Source: Panaeolus papilionaceus
Taxonomy: Eukaryota > Basidiomycota > Agaricomycetes > Agaricales
NCBI GenBank assembly: GCA_015501605.1
Contig: JADNRZ010000003.1
Span: 2,108,001-2,172,000, forward strand
Direction: 5' to 3'
DNA length: 64,000 nt
Part shown: one piece after another, positions 10,700 to 21,329 of the stretch
How positions within the stretch are numbered: the first letter of the stretch is position 1
How the letters are laid out: every line of letters begins with the position of its first letter
Notes under the pieces: model-generated
What the model was told of the DNA's origin: nothing
The model's database searches: none
What the model saw: only the letters and a program-made list of their open reading frames with translations
Made by a program: the position numbers and the translations under genes

Positions 10700-12778
10700 A
10701 TGCTTGCACTGCTTTCATTCATCCCCATTGTATCTGCCACATCCAATACCTCCCCATTTCCGGACATCCCTTTCTCAACATTTAGCTCCTTTATTCAGAG
10801 CAATTTCAACAACAACATATCATTGTCCTCTACCCTTGTTATTCTGTTCAGCCTTCTGGAGAATCCTGATCTTCTTAACCTTCACTTCCGACGAAAGATT
10901 AGAATTTCTGGAACAGAGCGGACATCCAGTGTTTGGATAGATGCTCTTGCTCGCCTCCTCATCCGTCGTTTTGATGATGATACCTCACTCCTCCTCAACT
11001 CCCATGCTACTCCAGAGAAATTTGGAGACATTCTTCATCGGCTAGCAGTCAACCTCAAGTTAAAACCCTCCTTCCAACAACGTGGTCACATGTCTTCACT
11101 AAAGCCAATCAACACTGCAGCTATTGAACCTGTCTATGTCATTGCTCCTACTGTCTTCCAATGTCAAATGCCTAACTGCCAGCCTCGCTCCCTACACTTT
11201 TACATGAAGCATGATGATGTTGCACAAGTCAACCTTATCAAATCTTCCACATACCATCCATATAGCTATGTGGTTGGAGCACGATGTGGACATGGAACAG
11301 GTGCTGGCTGCAAGACAACATATCTACCAGATACCCGGTATTGGTCAACACCTGATACAGATCACAAAGAAGAACTCCTACAACCAGATGCCCGTTATTT
11401 GAAGATTGGACAGTCACTGTGGTCAGATCGTGTTTTTTCCTCTGCTGTATGCAATGCAACATACAATCTCCATGCTTCTTCATCAGCCTACAAGGAATTC
11501 TGGAATGACAGCTTTTCATCTGAAAATCCCAACAACCTTGTATCACGTCGACACATTTGGCAGGCATTTATTCAAGAATCCACTCGTCTGATTTCTAGTG
11601 ACACCTCTGTTGACCTTACTATTCCCTATAATTCTTCCATCGACTCCTTGACAAAACATGCATTCCAACAGCTGGGACAGAAAGGCCAACTTCCCAACAT
11701 GGCTACACATTCCTGCAGTGACTGCACACAGCCATACCGAGAATCAGTAGACGATGAACCAGACATTTCCTCTGAAGATACAGTCAACATGCGTGTTGTG
11801 GATGGCATTGTGACTGGTCCTGTGCATTGTGCTCGTCCTGGCTGTACCAGTGCTCTGGCTAACTATCGTGGAGAATCCTACTGCCATGATCATGTTGCTC
11901 AGTATGGAGCCTTGTGTCGTATGGCAGACTGCTCTCGACAAGTTGTACAAGGAACCAAGGCATGTCGACTTCACCAAACCCAATGGAACAAATGGAACAG
12001 TGCAAATCGTCGAAGTGACTTTCTTGGAGTTGCTCGTGTTATTCATCGGAATGGAGAGAGAAACCCATGGCAGCCCACTCCTAATCGCCAGCCCAATCCC
12101 CATGACCAGGATGACCCAGAGCCAATTACATTCAAGCATTACTTTTCCCCAACAAAGTACTACTGTGTGGAGACTCTCTGTGCTCCATGTGGTGTTGTCA
12201 TTGCTTGGGCATTGTTTGCCAAATCAGAGTCTCCAACAAACATTATGTCCTTTCTCACATCAGTTTATCCCACTCCTGAACTACGACCTTCATTTATCTG
12301 CATTGACAAAGCCTGCATCGTTCTTAAAACAGTGACTAAAAATCCAACTTTCAAAGGGTGGTTGGACACAACTCGCTTCATTGTTGACTCCTACCACTAT
12401 AAAAACCATAGCAAGACAGATGCACTTTGTCAAGAATTTTGCAACCCTGCTCCAGAAGATGGGTCAAGTCCAAATTTGGTTTTAAAAGTAAGGACCAACA
12501 CTGGCCAGACTGTTTGGAAAAGAGTATTCAATACCCAGGTTTGATTTTGATTCTACTTACTTCACAAATGTGTGTTAATGTATTCTCTACAGGCATGTGA
12601 ACAACTTAATGCATGGCTTGCTGGGTATGAGTATATTCTGAAAAAGTTCACCATCTGGAACTTCAACTGGTTTTTGCATGCTATCTTATATATCCACTCC
12701 AAGAAGGTTCTAAAGAAAAGGGCTCAAAAATCTGATAGTACTGACTCAGAGGACTCTGACACAGATGATGATGATTAG
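10700..12778 (+). CDS. CxC5/CxC6-type KDZ-associated transposase, intact
   Basis: Two exons, 10700-12538 and 12593-12778 (donor CAG|GTTTGA, acceptor CTACAG), give 674 codons. The ATG at 10700 is the first in frame; the frame upstream to 10622 has no ATG. The first cysteine cluster (about residues 150-215, FQCQMPNCQPR ... GAGCKT) fits CxC5, and the second (about 335-400, HCARPGCTSAL ... CHDH ... CRMADCS ... CRLHQ) fits CxC6. The C-terminal part has an RNase H-like look with acidic residues in FICIDKAC, FIVDSYHYKNH and, just after the intron, ACEQLNAWL, followed by NFNWFLHAILYIH; I take these as the catalytic acidic residues. CxC5/CxC6 modules are known to accompany KDZ transposases in basidiomycetes. 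It would cut and rejoin the ends of the surrounding element. No stop or frameshift is present. Confidence 0.85.
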
Positions 12779-12839
12779 TTATATAAACTAGAACAGTATT
12801 TGCATGGTCATGTATTACTATAAATCTGGAAGTGATATA

Positions 12840-13028
12840 CCAGACTCCCTACCAAGTCTGTAGGGAGTCTGTAGGGAGTCTGTAGGGAGTCTGTATACCC
12901 CCCTTTGGCTTATTATGTCAGAAAAGTAAATTTGAGCAAATATGTGAAAAGTCTGTAGAGAGTCTGTAGAGAGTCTTATGAGTCCCTAGGGACTCCCTAG
13001 GGTAGTCAGGGGAGAGTGAGAAGTTCTG
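12840..13028. repeat. right subterminal and terminal repeats of the 6632-base transposon
   Basis: Tandem GTCTGTAGGGA words (12858-12895), further GTCTGTAGAGA words, the palindrome AGTCCCTAGGGACT and then the terminal inverted repeat ending at 13028, directly before the target duplication. Confidence 0.85.
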
Positions 13029-14490
13029 GCCTTGATCGCGAAATGCGCGATCCATTTTCTTCCACATCCCGCTGTGCCTAAGAACCCTCGAACTTCTCCG
13101 ACTGACTCACAGGGAGCCCACTTGGTTACCTTCGAAACGAGTCCTTTGTCCAGGTGCCAACCGTCCAGAGAGACCACTGATCCGACGATCTTGAGTCGCG
13201 ATACGGCCAGGTGAGCTTTGAGTCCGGATGCGGTGATGCCAGCGGCTATCATGCGTGCCAAAATCTTATCGAGCGTGGTGGCGTAATGGTAGACAAATTG
13301 TCGAATATCAGGGTTGCCGGAGATGGGTTGATCACTAAACCTTGAAGTGGGTCCTTTAATCCCGACATCGTCGAAGAATGCTCTTGCCAAGTGACCGTTA
13401 TCTTCCTGGAGTGCATGGTCAACGTCTCGTTGGAATTCTACAGGGGCGTTAGTGTAGCCCATGGGGAGCGTGCACTGCTGCAACGGTCCCACAGGGGAAT
13501 GAAAGGCGGTCATAGGGCGTGATTGCTTAGCTAGTATACGGGCATCGAATCCTGAGTATAGATCCAGGGATCCATAGATAGCGTGTCCAATGAAGCTTTC
13601 TGCGAACTCTTCCACAGATGGGGGTAAGGCGGAGTCCCTAATGACAACAGAATTCAGCATCTGAAGGTCGAGAACGATGCGTACTGCGCCCGATTTCTTC
13701 TCAAAGGCCCAGCTTGATGAGCGATAACTTGATTTGGCTGGTTCGAAGCGCCCTGCTTGTAGCTGGTCCAAAAGTTCAGTACGGACTTTGTCTTCAATCG
13801 CTTTGGGGGTCTTGATCGGAGGCACTTGCCAAGGGGTGTGCTCAATGGTTGCAATTTCGTAATCGGGGTAGTATTCTTGCTTGAAAGTACCTTTTTCGCT
13901 GAAGGTGAACGCGAAAGCCTGAGATCGGTGGACGACGACCCAGGCTATTAAGTCGATTTCTTGCGGGTTCAGGAGACCCGGCTTGATGGTTTGAAGGAGG
14001 GTGGATAGTCGTTCCGAAGTGATGCGCTCATTAAGTGTGAGGGATTGATATGGAGGTGGTTTGATGGGTAACGGATCGATGGGAGGTAGTGGAATAGGTT
14101 GAAATACCTGTGCAGAAGGGTTAGGATGATAGGTAGGCACTGGGCGTACCTTTCGATCCACAGGCTTGTAGCGACGTTTGGGAGGCTTGGGTGGCTTTGG
14201 TAAAGTTGAATTCTTCGCTTGTTGAGAAGCGAGTGTAAAGTTTAAATCTAAATTAGAGGGCTCTTGTTGAAAAGCGCGCGTAGTCCAAGGGGACGCATAA
14301 GGATATACAATTTCAGAAACGGAACTCACATGGCGTAGAAGGTTATCATATTGTGGCGGGGGGTTCCAGGTGATAAGGTTAGTCTCGTGCTCATAGTCGG
14401 GATGACCGATGAGTCCAAGTAGGGAGCGACCGATGGTTGCGCAGGACACACTTCTTTCGGTAAGTGGTCGCTTGGGTGTGCCCCGCTCTA
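13029..14490 (-). pseudogene. pol of gypsy element 1, 5' part (reverse transcriptase)
   Basis: This frame contains the reverse transcriptase palm with LDLQMLNS, DLYSGFDA and the active-site FFDDVG, and ends at the nested transposon boundary in the thumb/connection region (AHFAIKA). There is no ATG at its start: the frame is open back across the gag stop codon (14488-14490), one base upstream of the gag frame, so expression by -1 frameshifting from gag is likely. Only the transposon insertion interrupts it. Confidence 0.88.
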
Positions 14491-16998
14491 AAAATGGGGT
14501 TGTTTGGGGTAGTAGTCGTCGTCGAGGATCTCCTCCACTTGGGAGTGATGAGAGAAAGGGTTGGAGGACATGGAGTTGGATGTGGATGGGCGGTGCGGAT
14601 TCACCGAGTCCACGTTACGAGGGTCATCTGGGCGTGTAAGTTGAATTGATAGGGTGGGTTTCACTCGCCTGTCACCGTCTTTCCATAGGATAATACCCAT
14701 CATGCCATCTCGGTGGTGATCCACTCTAGCAGCGAACCATTGAAGCCAGGGTTGCCCCAGAATGCAATCCTGGTGCTCCATATCTCCGCGAGTGACAAAG
14801 AAGTGATGGTCGAAGCGGTGCCCTCCAATCTCAATAGGGACGTCGCGACACACACCTCTGAGGCCTTCTGCTTCTCCATTTACTCCCTTGAGAGACCATT
14901 TCGCGCCATCGTAGTCCAGCGCGAGTCCTGTAGCCGTAAGCATTCGCTCAGGGAAGATATTCAGCTCAGAGCCACAGTCAACAAGGAACTTAGCGTTCTG
15001 TCCACCGAGGGTTCCTGTAAACGATCCCGTGGTCATCGCAAACTTCTTGGTGGGTTTGAAGTGAACAGCATTCGAGTATCGGAGTAGGAACGAATCCACC
15101 ACGGAGGGATCTCCGACCATCAGTTGGCTTGCGGGTTGAATTTCGACAGGGTCGGTTCCACTGGAAAGAATATCAACAGCCTCTGGAGAGTAAAGGTCAT
15201 ACTCACCTGAGTTAGTTACATATTCCCTACGGCTCTTGGTGGTTTCCGCGATCTTCTTTTGTAAGGTGGGTGATAGTCCAATGAGGTCACGAAGCGAGAC
15301 AGATAACTGAGTCTTCAGGATGTAGTCGAGAATGACGTCCGCAGAGACTTGTTCTTGCACGTCTGAGGTGTAGCGATACTGAGGCTTCTTGCTGGCCTCC
15401 GTCGCGTTCTTCATCTCGGTGTCCTTTGATTTTGGTCCTGACATTGATTCCTTGTAGCCGTCTCGAGTATTGATAGCAGGCGGTTGCGGGTTGTCAGTAG
15501 CTTTCTTGAGAGGGACGGGAGCAGATGGTAGATTCGCGGTGGCGTTGGGTGGTTGATTGGCGCGGGGTGTGGAACCAGAAGGGGGAAATGATGAATGGCT
15601 GGGCTTTCTCGGCGGAGGACGCTTGGATGGATCAAAGCGCGCGCTGGAGTCCTTGCCGGAGCGCGTAACAGGAAAGCTGGAGTGTGGGTCCAACTGATCG
15701 CTCGTACCCTCGTAGTAGTGTTCGTCGTAATTTGCTGCTAGGGCATATACATCACCTTGTAGGACCCGGTCCGATCCCATCATAAGCGATACTGTAGAGG
15801 CGGATGCGATGTGTGGAGGAGGATCTCGGCGTGCGTTATTTCCTCGAAGGCTCCGTAAGTGCTGAGCTACACCCCCTGTCATACCAAAGGGTACCTGTGG
15901 AAGGTCAGATCCGTCCATTTGAACATACCTGTCGCGCTGTGTATCATAGCGGATGAGCGACTCGGAGATGAGCTTCGCCGTTTCAGGACAGTGTCTCGGG
16001 TGCAAGCGATGTGTATCAGTCTGTCCACAAATAAAACAGTTGCGGTTAGTATTTGCACGTGGAGGGCGGTTCTGAGAAGAAACGATGCTCAGCGCATTCT
16101 GCATCATTTGTTGCATTTGGGCTTGGTTCAACGAAAGTTGCTGGAGCTGTTGAGTTAGGGTGTCGATATCGCTGGTAGGTGCTGAGCGCTTGGGAGGATT
16201 CCCGGCGGTGGTGGGTTGAGAAGACGAAATTGAAGTCACGATCGGTTTGGAAGGAACCGGAGCAGCGGAGATGAGGTCGTCTTCGGAGTCAGAGCCGTCA
16301 AACCCCAGGCTGTAAGATTCAATGTGGGATGGGTCGAAACGTTGGTTTATGATTGTGATGACGTTCTTGATCGCTGGGGGGTTCGAGATCTGGGTATTGG
16401 TGGCAGGTAACTTGGAGACCACGAACTGACGCGTATTTTTAGGGAGACCTATCAAAAATTTAAACCTCATTTCAGCGTCGTCAATAACGGAATCATGAAG
16501 AAGCTGGTGGGCGAGGGTAACGTAGCCTCGGTGGTAACGATCCAGGTCCGCTCTGGTGGCGAAGTCTCGTCCTCTCACAGAGTCTCGGATGAAGCTGCGG
16601 AGTTGTTCCAGGCTGGCCTTGGGAGGTAAGTCTTCAGCTCCGTACAGTTCTATGAAGAGCTCCTTGGTGGCTTTCCAGTCGACTCCTGCGAGAACGGGAT
16701 TGTATCGAATCACAGCTTTGACTTCATCGGTGCAATACTTGGCGATGAGCTTTGGTAGTTCGGTTTCTGGGAGTGCAGCGACCCTGGCGTGGTGTTCAAG
16801 AGTGTCAAGGAAGTCGTTGACGTACTTTCCATCGAAGAGCGGGGCTGACGAGGACCGAGGGACTGGTAGCGCGCGAATCTGAGTGAAAGCTGTTGGAGTC
16901 GGGGTGGTTCCTGTGGGAGGTGTGGCTCCTGTTGAAGGCGCGGTAGGGTTGTTGCCAGGTGGCAGGGGTATAGGGGTATTAGGAGGTGAGTTGGCCAT
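14488..16998 (-). CDS. gag-protease polyprotein of gypsy element 1
   Basis: 836 codons from the first ATG at 16998 (frame upstream to 17073 has no ATG) to the stop at 14488. An N-terminal proline-rich stretch leads into a capsid-like helical region (about residues 35-230) and a region with a CCHC-like knuckle (NCFICGQTDTHRLHPRHC). A disordered linker follows, and a retropepsin-type site LVDCGSELN lies near residue 680, so protease is fused to gag. The protein forms the virus-like particle of the retrotransposon and matures it. The frame is undamaged. Confidence 0.88.
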   Translation of the reverse strand: MANSPPNTPIPLPPGNNPTAPSTGATPPTGTTPTPTAFTQIRALPVPRSSSAPLFDGKYVNDFLDTLEHHARVAALPETELPKLIAKYCTDEVKAVIRYNPVLAGVDWKATKELFIELYGAEDLPPKASLEQLRSFIRDSVRGRDFATRADLDRYHRGYVTLAHQLLHDSVIDDAEMRFKFLIGLPKNTRQFVVSKLPATNTQISNPPAIKNVITIINQRFDPSHIESYSLGFDGSDSEDDLISAAPVPSKPIVTSISSSQPTTAGNPPKRSAPTSDIDTLTQQLQQLSLNQAQMQQMMQNALSIVSSQNRPPRANTNRNCFICGQTDTHRLHPRHCPETAKLISESLIRYDTQRDRYVQMDGSDLPQVPFGMTGGVAQHLRSLRGNNARRDPPPHIASASTVSLMMGSDRVLQGDVYALAANYDEHYYEGTSDQLDPHSSFPVTRSGKDSSARFDPSKRPPPRKPSHSSFPPSGSTPRANQPPNATANLPSAPVPLKKATDNPQPPAINTRDGYKESMSGPKSKDTEMKNATEASKKPQYRYTSDVQEQVSADVILDYILKTQLSVSLRDLIGLSPTLQKKIAETTKSRREYVTNSGEYDLYSPEAVDILSSGTDPVEIQPASQLMVGDPSVVDSFLLRYSNAVHFKPTKKFAMTTGSFTGTLGGQNAKFLVDCGSELNIFPERMLTATGLALDYDGAKWSLKGVNGEAEGLRGVCRDVPIEIGGHRFDHHFFVTRGDMEHQDCILGQPWLQWFAARVDHHRDGMMGIILWKDGDRRVKPTLSIQLTRPDDPRNVDSVNPHRPSTSNSMSSNPFSHHSQVEEILDDDYYPKQPHF

Positions 16999-17129
16999 TG
17001 TAGCGCTCGCCGTTGGTATGGGAGTGGGATAGAAAGGTAGTTGAGGGAGGAAAGAGTTTATGATGAAGGACAAATGATAAGTTTAACACTCAGCGGAAGG
17101 TATCTTCTGCTATCAGTCTCGATAGCTCC

Positions 17130-18122
17130 TGTGGAAGAGGAATGTGCCCTCTGGTGAGGAATGTAATAGACAGAAGATGTCGCGAGCGTAGTACAAAATA
17201 ACAAGGGGATTCCCAAGCGAGGGAATGAAATGTGTGAAGTAGTGAGGGAAGGTGCAGGCTCGGGAGTGCTCAGCTCGGCTCGTGATGCTCAAAGTTGTCG
17301 CGCGTTCAGACAGAGATAAAGTAGGCAAAAAGCAGAGATAAAATTGAGATTGAGAGGGGGTGTTGTTTATATGAGAGAAAATGAGAGAAGTAACTAGTAC
17401 TGGACACGCGCGTGCTCTCGCGCTGCCCAGGCTCGCTAAACATACGGATTGGAAATGTATTTACACTATGTAATTGTCCGTGTTGTGGTAATAAAATAGA
17501 ATGAGTCTCCTAGCGTTCGCTGCTGCCAGTCACTCCTCTTGACATCGCCGGCTCAACGCGTCACTGAGCTGAGTTGTCCAGGCTCGAGTGGGTCGTCAAT
17601 CCACTGCTGCAGGAGCGGAGCGCGATGAGAGGGGAGGGAGTTGGGGTTTTGAAGGATAGGAGATTGAGAATGTAAAATGGAGGGGAGTGATGGGAAGTTA
17701 CAAGGAAAGCGGGTGTTTCGAAGGTGAAGGGTATCTACAAAATAGGAGGCTCCCAAGCGCAGTGGTGGAGGGAGAAGTGGAAGTGAAAAATTAAATTAGA
17801 AATACGTACTAACCCTACGCCCTTATACCCGTCTCGATTCCGTTCTTGAGGTCTCGTTTGTATTGGTGGAGTTGTTGAGGTGTAACGAGTGGTGGAGGTG
17901 GTGAGGAGTGGAAGTGATTGTGTTCCTGTTTGGGATGTGAAAGGTCGCGCGTGCGTGATGCGCTGATGCGCGGTTGAGCGCGCTGCGTGATTAGTGGTAC
18001 GAGCGTTGGGCCCGTTTGATGATGAGGCGAACATTTAAGATAAAATAAAGGAAGTGAAAGAATGACAAAATAAATGCATTAAATGAGTGGCTTACACGAG
18101 CGACTCAAGTATCTATTCCACA
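17130..18122 (-). repeat. 5' LTR of gypsy element 1
   Basis: 993 bases, the twin of 2235-3227. In element orientation it is the upstream LTR and should hold the promoter. The target duplication ACGT follows at 18123-18126. Confidence 0.95.
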
Positions 18123-19392
18123 ACGTGGTGTTGCAACATGGTTGGCGGCATCGCACAAAGAGAAGCCAGAACACTCATGTATTCTTCTCTCCTTTGCGCG
18201 ACTGTTGGACGAGCTAGACGATTTTGTGCGAAATAATGGATGGCCACGGTTGTAATCTGTAAATCAGGTGAATATAACAGAGTCATTGGCTGGGTGGATT
18301 AAGGGCGAAACCTTGATGATGATGAAGACTACTCACAGTCTCTAAACAGTGGGCCACAAACAGTATATTACCGTATTTATCCCACTTTGCATAGTGCGTA
18401 GAAAGTGGGCTGCCAATGATGGTCATGAAGGCAGGTAAGGCCCAGAGGGCCTCCTCCTCTATCACAAAATCTGCAGCAGATGTACCCAAGCTACTCGCGT
18501 TTTGCATCCACTTGTTGCTAGCTTTATCCAGCAATTTTCGAATAAGGCGTATCACCTCCTGGACAACAACGCCACCAAACCAGCGCTGTCGGGGGCCAGT
18601 GCTCTAAAATAAAGATAAGCCTAAAGTCGGGACCATGAGCGGTGTAGAAGTGTACCTCTGCCATTGCTGAGGCGAGATATTGAGAGCGGATACCCTCAAG
18701 GTCGTGGTATATTCCTATATGTTGGAAGGTTCTATACCCAACCTGAGGCTTGCCGTCGTCATCAAACATAACACGTAAATCCATATCACATTTGTAGAAG
18801 GCGTTTTTGTCAGTTACGGGCTTCAGGTAGAGCTCGGTAATGTCGCCTTTAGTTTGGTCGTCGAAATCTTTGGACATACAAAACCTGGTTAAAATATTTG
18901 CAATCCCCTTCTCGACATCTTTGTTGTGCTTCTTCAAATTTTTAATACACTAGAAGCATGAAGATTCAGTTTAACTTGTTCCATCGTCCATTAAATGTTA
19001 TGACTTACTATGTTCTGAACAGCTAAAGGGGTTGGGATCGTGGTGGCGTTCCATTGGATCCTCAACAGATTGCCTGGACTCGGCACCGGCTCCCCAGGAT
19101 ATGAAACCCTAGAGTACTTTACAGCCATAGGCATCACTGCGTTGATAATGGCCAGCAGTTGTAAGGTGGTGGGATAGAAACAATCCAGGTCATACTTGGA
19201 CCGAATGATGGCGATAGATGCGTAGTTTGCAACGGCGTTGTCTGCTGGGGTGGTGGAAGCGGTGATTCCAGGATGAAAAGCAAGCTCGTCCTTTATAAAT
19301 GTGCTATCAGTGCGCCTGCTATCGCCATCTTGAGAGGCACGGTAGTGAGAGTCAGAACCATATGGATTTGAAGGTGTCCGATGAGCTGACAT
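18123..19392 (-). pseudogene. unknown gene A, 5' part (exons 1-4)
   Basis: Exons 19392-19009, 18949-18656, 18603-18337 and 18256-18123 (continuing at 2230 beyond the retrotransposon). All introns are 51-80 bases with GT/AG ends and all junctions keep phase. The ATG is at 19392. The protein begins with a polar, disordered stretch and continues as a mixed soluble domain with no signal peptide, membrane segment or motif I recognise. With its 3' part the gene has 594 codons and no internal stop, so before the insertion it was most likely functional. Whether a truncated product is still made is not visible. Confidence 0.75.
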
Positions 19393-19685
19393 ATTAGAGG
19401 TGTTGAGGGGCTAAGGGGTGAGGCAACAAAGGGCACTAGTGCGTCAGAGTAAAACGGACGTGGACTATCTCAATGAATCTATTCTGGGAGTACCTTCAGT
19501 GACCCAATCCAGCCGTCTGCGGTCACACTCAGTGAAGGGTGAATTGAATTCTCAATTGCAACACCATCATAATGGCAGTATGGTACAACAGGGAGTACAA
19601 ATATAGAGCACCAACGAACCAGCAGAACAATCTGGATTAATGGGTTAGATCCATTCCAAAATGTCACAAAGAAATTATCACAGAC
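19393..19685. other. intergenic, nothing recognised
   Basis: Separates the start of gene A from the stop of the gene at 19686-20566. No repeat, RNA or coding signal is seen. Confidence 0.45.
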
Positions 19686-20566
19686 CTAGAAAGACATGCA
19701 TTCAGACCCAGGGGAACGAGCGGACAGCGATTTAACAGAGCCAGAGAGGTAGGGGTGATCGTCTGGCATTGGAGATTTCAATGCAGATAATGTGGGCGGG
19801 GAAGGAAAGATCGACGCGTCCACAGAATGTGTTGGCAGATCTAACAGGGTCCATCCGGAGAGTCGAAAAGCCGACAGTATGGCATAAAGCTGATGTTCAG
19901 CTTCAAGTATAGTCGATGAAACCTCTTCCACGGCATCAATTCGCCTCTGAACATTCAGCTTTGCCTGCGCTAGCTGGATTTCACAGACCGCCTTTCGAGC
20001 ATTTAAGCTCTTCCTAGCAGCCTTGGCTACAGCCAGAGCGACAGTTGAATCCAGCGTTAAGGCTCCTGGCCAAAGGTGCTCAATACTGAGTAAAAGTGCG
20101 GCTTCGTCGTGTTCACAGCTGTTCAGCAGCCTTTCTGCCGCAAGAAGATCGTCTGAGAGGGAAAGGAACTGTTTCTCAACAGAGGACTTATACACTTCAG
20201 TATGTAGCAGATCCATTTTCTCTTTTGGTGCGTCTTCGAAAGCCTATATATAATATGAGATCAAATTGGAACTTGACAGCAAAGCCATTAACGTACTCTT
20301 GGAATGATGCTTCTCATTGGGTTTCTCATCGACCAGGATGACAACACCTCCCACATCCGGTCGGGCACTGGGAGTCGCCGGGTCAACGTCGAAGATATCG
20401 TGAGTGGTGATGGGGGCTTAGAGTGGGGGGATTGGAGCAGTGAAGGTTTGGTAGCCCGATAAAGGGGTGCTGGTTTGGGGTCAAATAGCCTGCGTATCTT
20501 GATAATTTGATAGAGATACAAGTGTTCAGCACAATACATGCCAGTGAAAAGGTTTTGATCTAACAT
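19686..20566 (-). CDS. hypothetical protein, helical
   Basis: Two exons, 20566-20297 and 20243-19686, joined in phase 0 over a 53-base intron (donor GTACGT, acceptor ATATATAG), 275 codons. The N-terminal part is basic and proline/serine-rich. The C-terminal exon (KEKMDLLHTEVYKSSVEK onward) is a long amphipathic helical stretch, alanine/leucine-rich with regular charged residues, probably coiled-coil. No catalytic motif or membrane segment is visible and I do not recognise the family. The ATG at 20566 is the first in the open frame. Confidence 0.55.
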
Positions 20567-21329
20567 ATGTGTTCATCTGAGCCAGTTGAACTTAAAGGGG
20601 GCGGGTTTTGAATATGTTGTGCTAGATGTTGTGTTTCCGAAGCATACTGCGACACCTCGGTCGGTGGGAACCTTTGGCCAAAGGTCCAGAGGATAAATGT
20701 CCATAGTACATTTATTAAGGCGAGTGGAAAACACCCCCACCGTTCCGATGGTCCTTGGGGCGCTGCAGGCGGTGAACGAGGTTCGGTAACTGGATTTAGA
20801 CTCGATGACTCGGATGTGGCTCCAATATGACCGGCTGCCAGTGATTGGCCATATCTGAGTTAACTGTGTTGTTCAAAATAATGATTAAATATAACACTTA
20901 CTCGCACTTAGTCCCTTTATCCAATCATTCAATTGCTGGTGATGGGTACTAGGAGAGTGTGTTGCTGAAGCCAACGACTTGGAGTTTGGGGTCAAGCACT
21001 GGCATGACATCGTCACAGTTCTGCAAGAAGTTTAACTCGAAGTGACAGTCTCGCTTTGGAATTTGATTTGATTGATTGCCACGCTCTCAACATTCAACCA
21101 TCACCTTGGTTGCCGCAATAACTCTTGCATCCACTTCAAACTCCAACATCGTACCCAGCCCTTGTCAGTCTATCCGAGTCAGTGCGCTGCTTTCCCTGGA
21201 ACATAGACTTGGACCTCCTGGGTCTTATCGGGGGAGATGCTCCAAGGCAATAGTTACTCCGCCACGCGACACAGTCCCAATTTTAGGTCTCTGTCTCTCA
21301 GAATATTGCTTGTCTGCTTTTTACTTCTC
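20567..21329. other. intergenic, possible 5' flank of the Plavaka element
   Basis: No convincing gene. It should contain the promoter, and possibly the left end, of the Plavaka-type unit that starts at 21330, but I could not identify a terminal repeat without its partner. Confidence 0.4.

Larger units (their letters stand above)
6397..13028 (+). mobile_element. 6632-base KDZ-associated DNA transposon (CxC5/CxC6 type), apparently complete
   Basis: The element lies inside pol of gypsy 1 with an exact 8-base target duplication GCCTTGAT (6389-6396 and 13029-13036). The outermost 20 bases are GAGTACTTTACACTCTCCCC on the left and, read inward on the other strand, CAGAACTTCTCACTCTCCCC on the right; matching continues to about 37 bases (TGASTACCCTAGGGAGTC). 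Clusters of CCTAGGGA and GTCTGTAGGGA words sit just inside both ends (to about 6650 and from about 12840). It carries two intact plus-strand genes: an accessory protein (8247-10574) and the transposase (10700-12778). Removal of the element and one duplication copy restores the pol frame exactly. Eight-base duplications fit the KDZ group; the superfamily assignment also rests on the transposase. Confidence 0.93.
2235..18122 (-). mobile_element. Ty3/gypsy LTR retrotransposon 1, carrying a nested DNA transposon
   Basis: A full LTR element on the minus strand. Its LTRs (2235-3227 and 17130-18122) are both 993 bases, begin TGTGGAA and end TTCCACA, and look identical wherever I compared them. The target duplication is ACGT (2231-2234 and 18123-18126), inside exon 4 of gene A. 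Gag-protease (16998-14488) and pol (14490 to 3385) fill the interior. Pol is interrupted by a 6632-base transposon plus 8-base duplication; without it the retroelement is about 9.2 kb and pol is open through its whole length. A purine tract (AAGGGAGGGGCAC on the minus strand) abuts the 3' LTR. Identical LTRs suggest recent insertion. No chromodomain is seen at the pol C-terminus. Confidence 0.95.

Noticed and set aside
6399..13026. Transposon ends placed at CACTCTCC with flanks GTACTTTA and AGAAGTTC
   Set aside because: Those flanks are not a duplication. Extending the inverted repeat ten bases outward on each side reveals the exact 8-base duplication and restores the pol frame.
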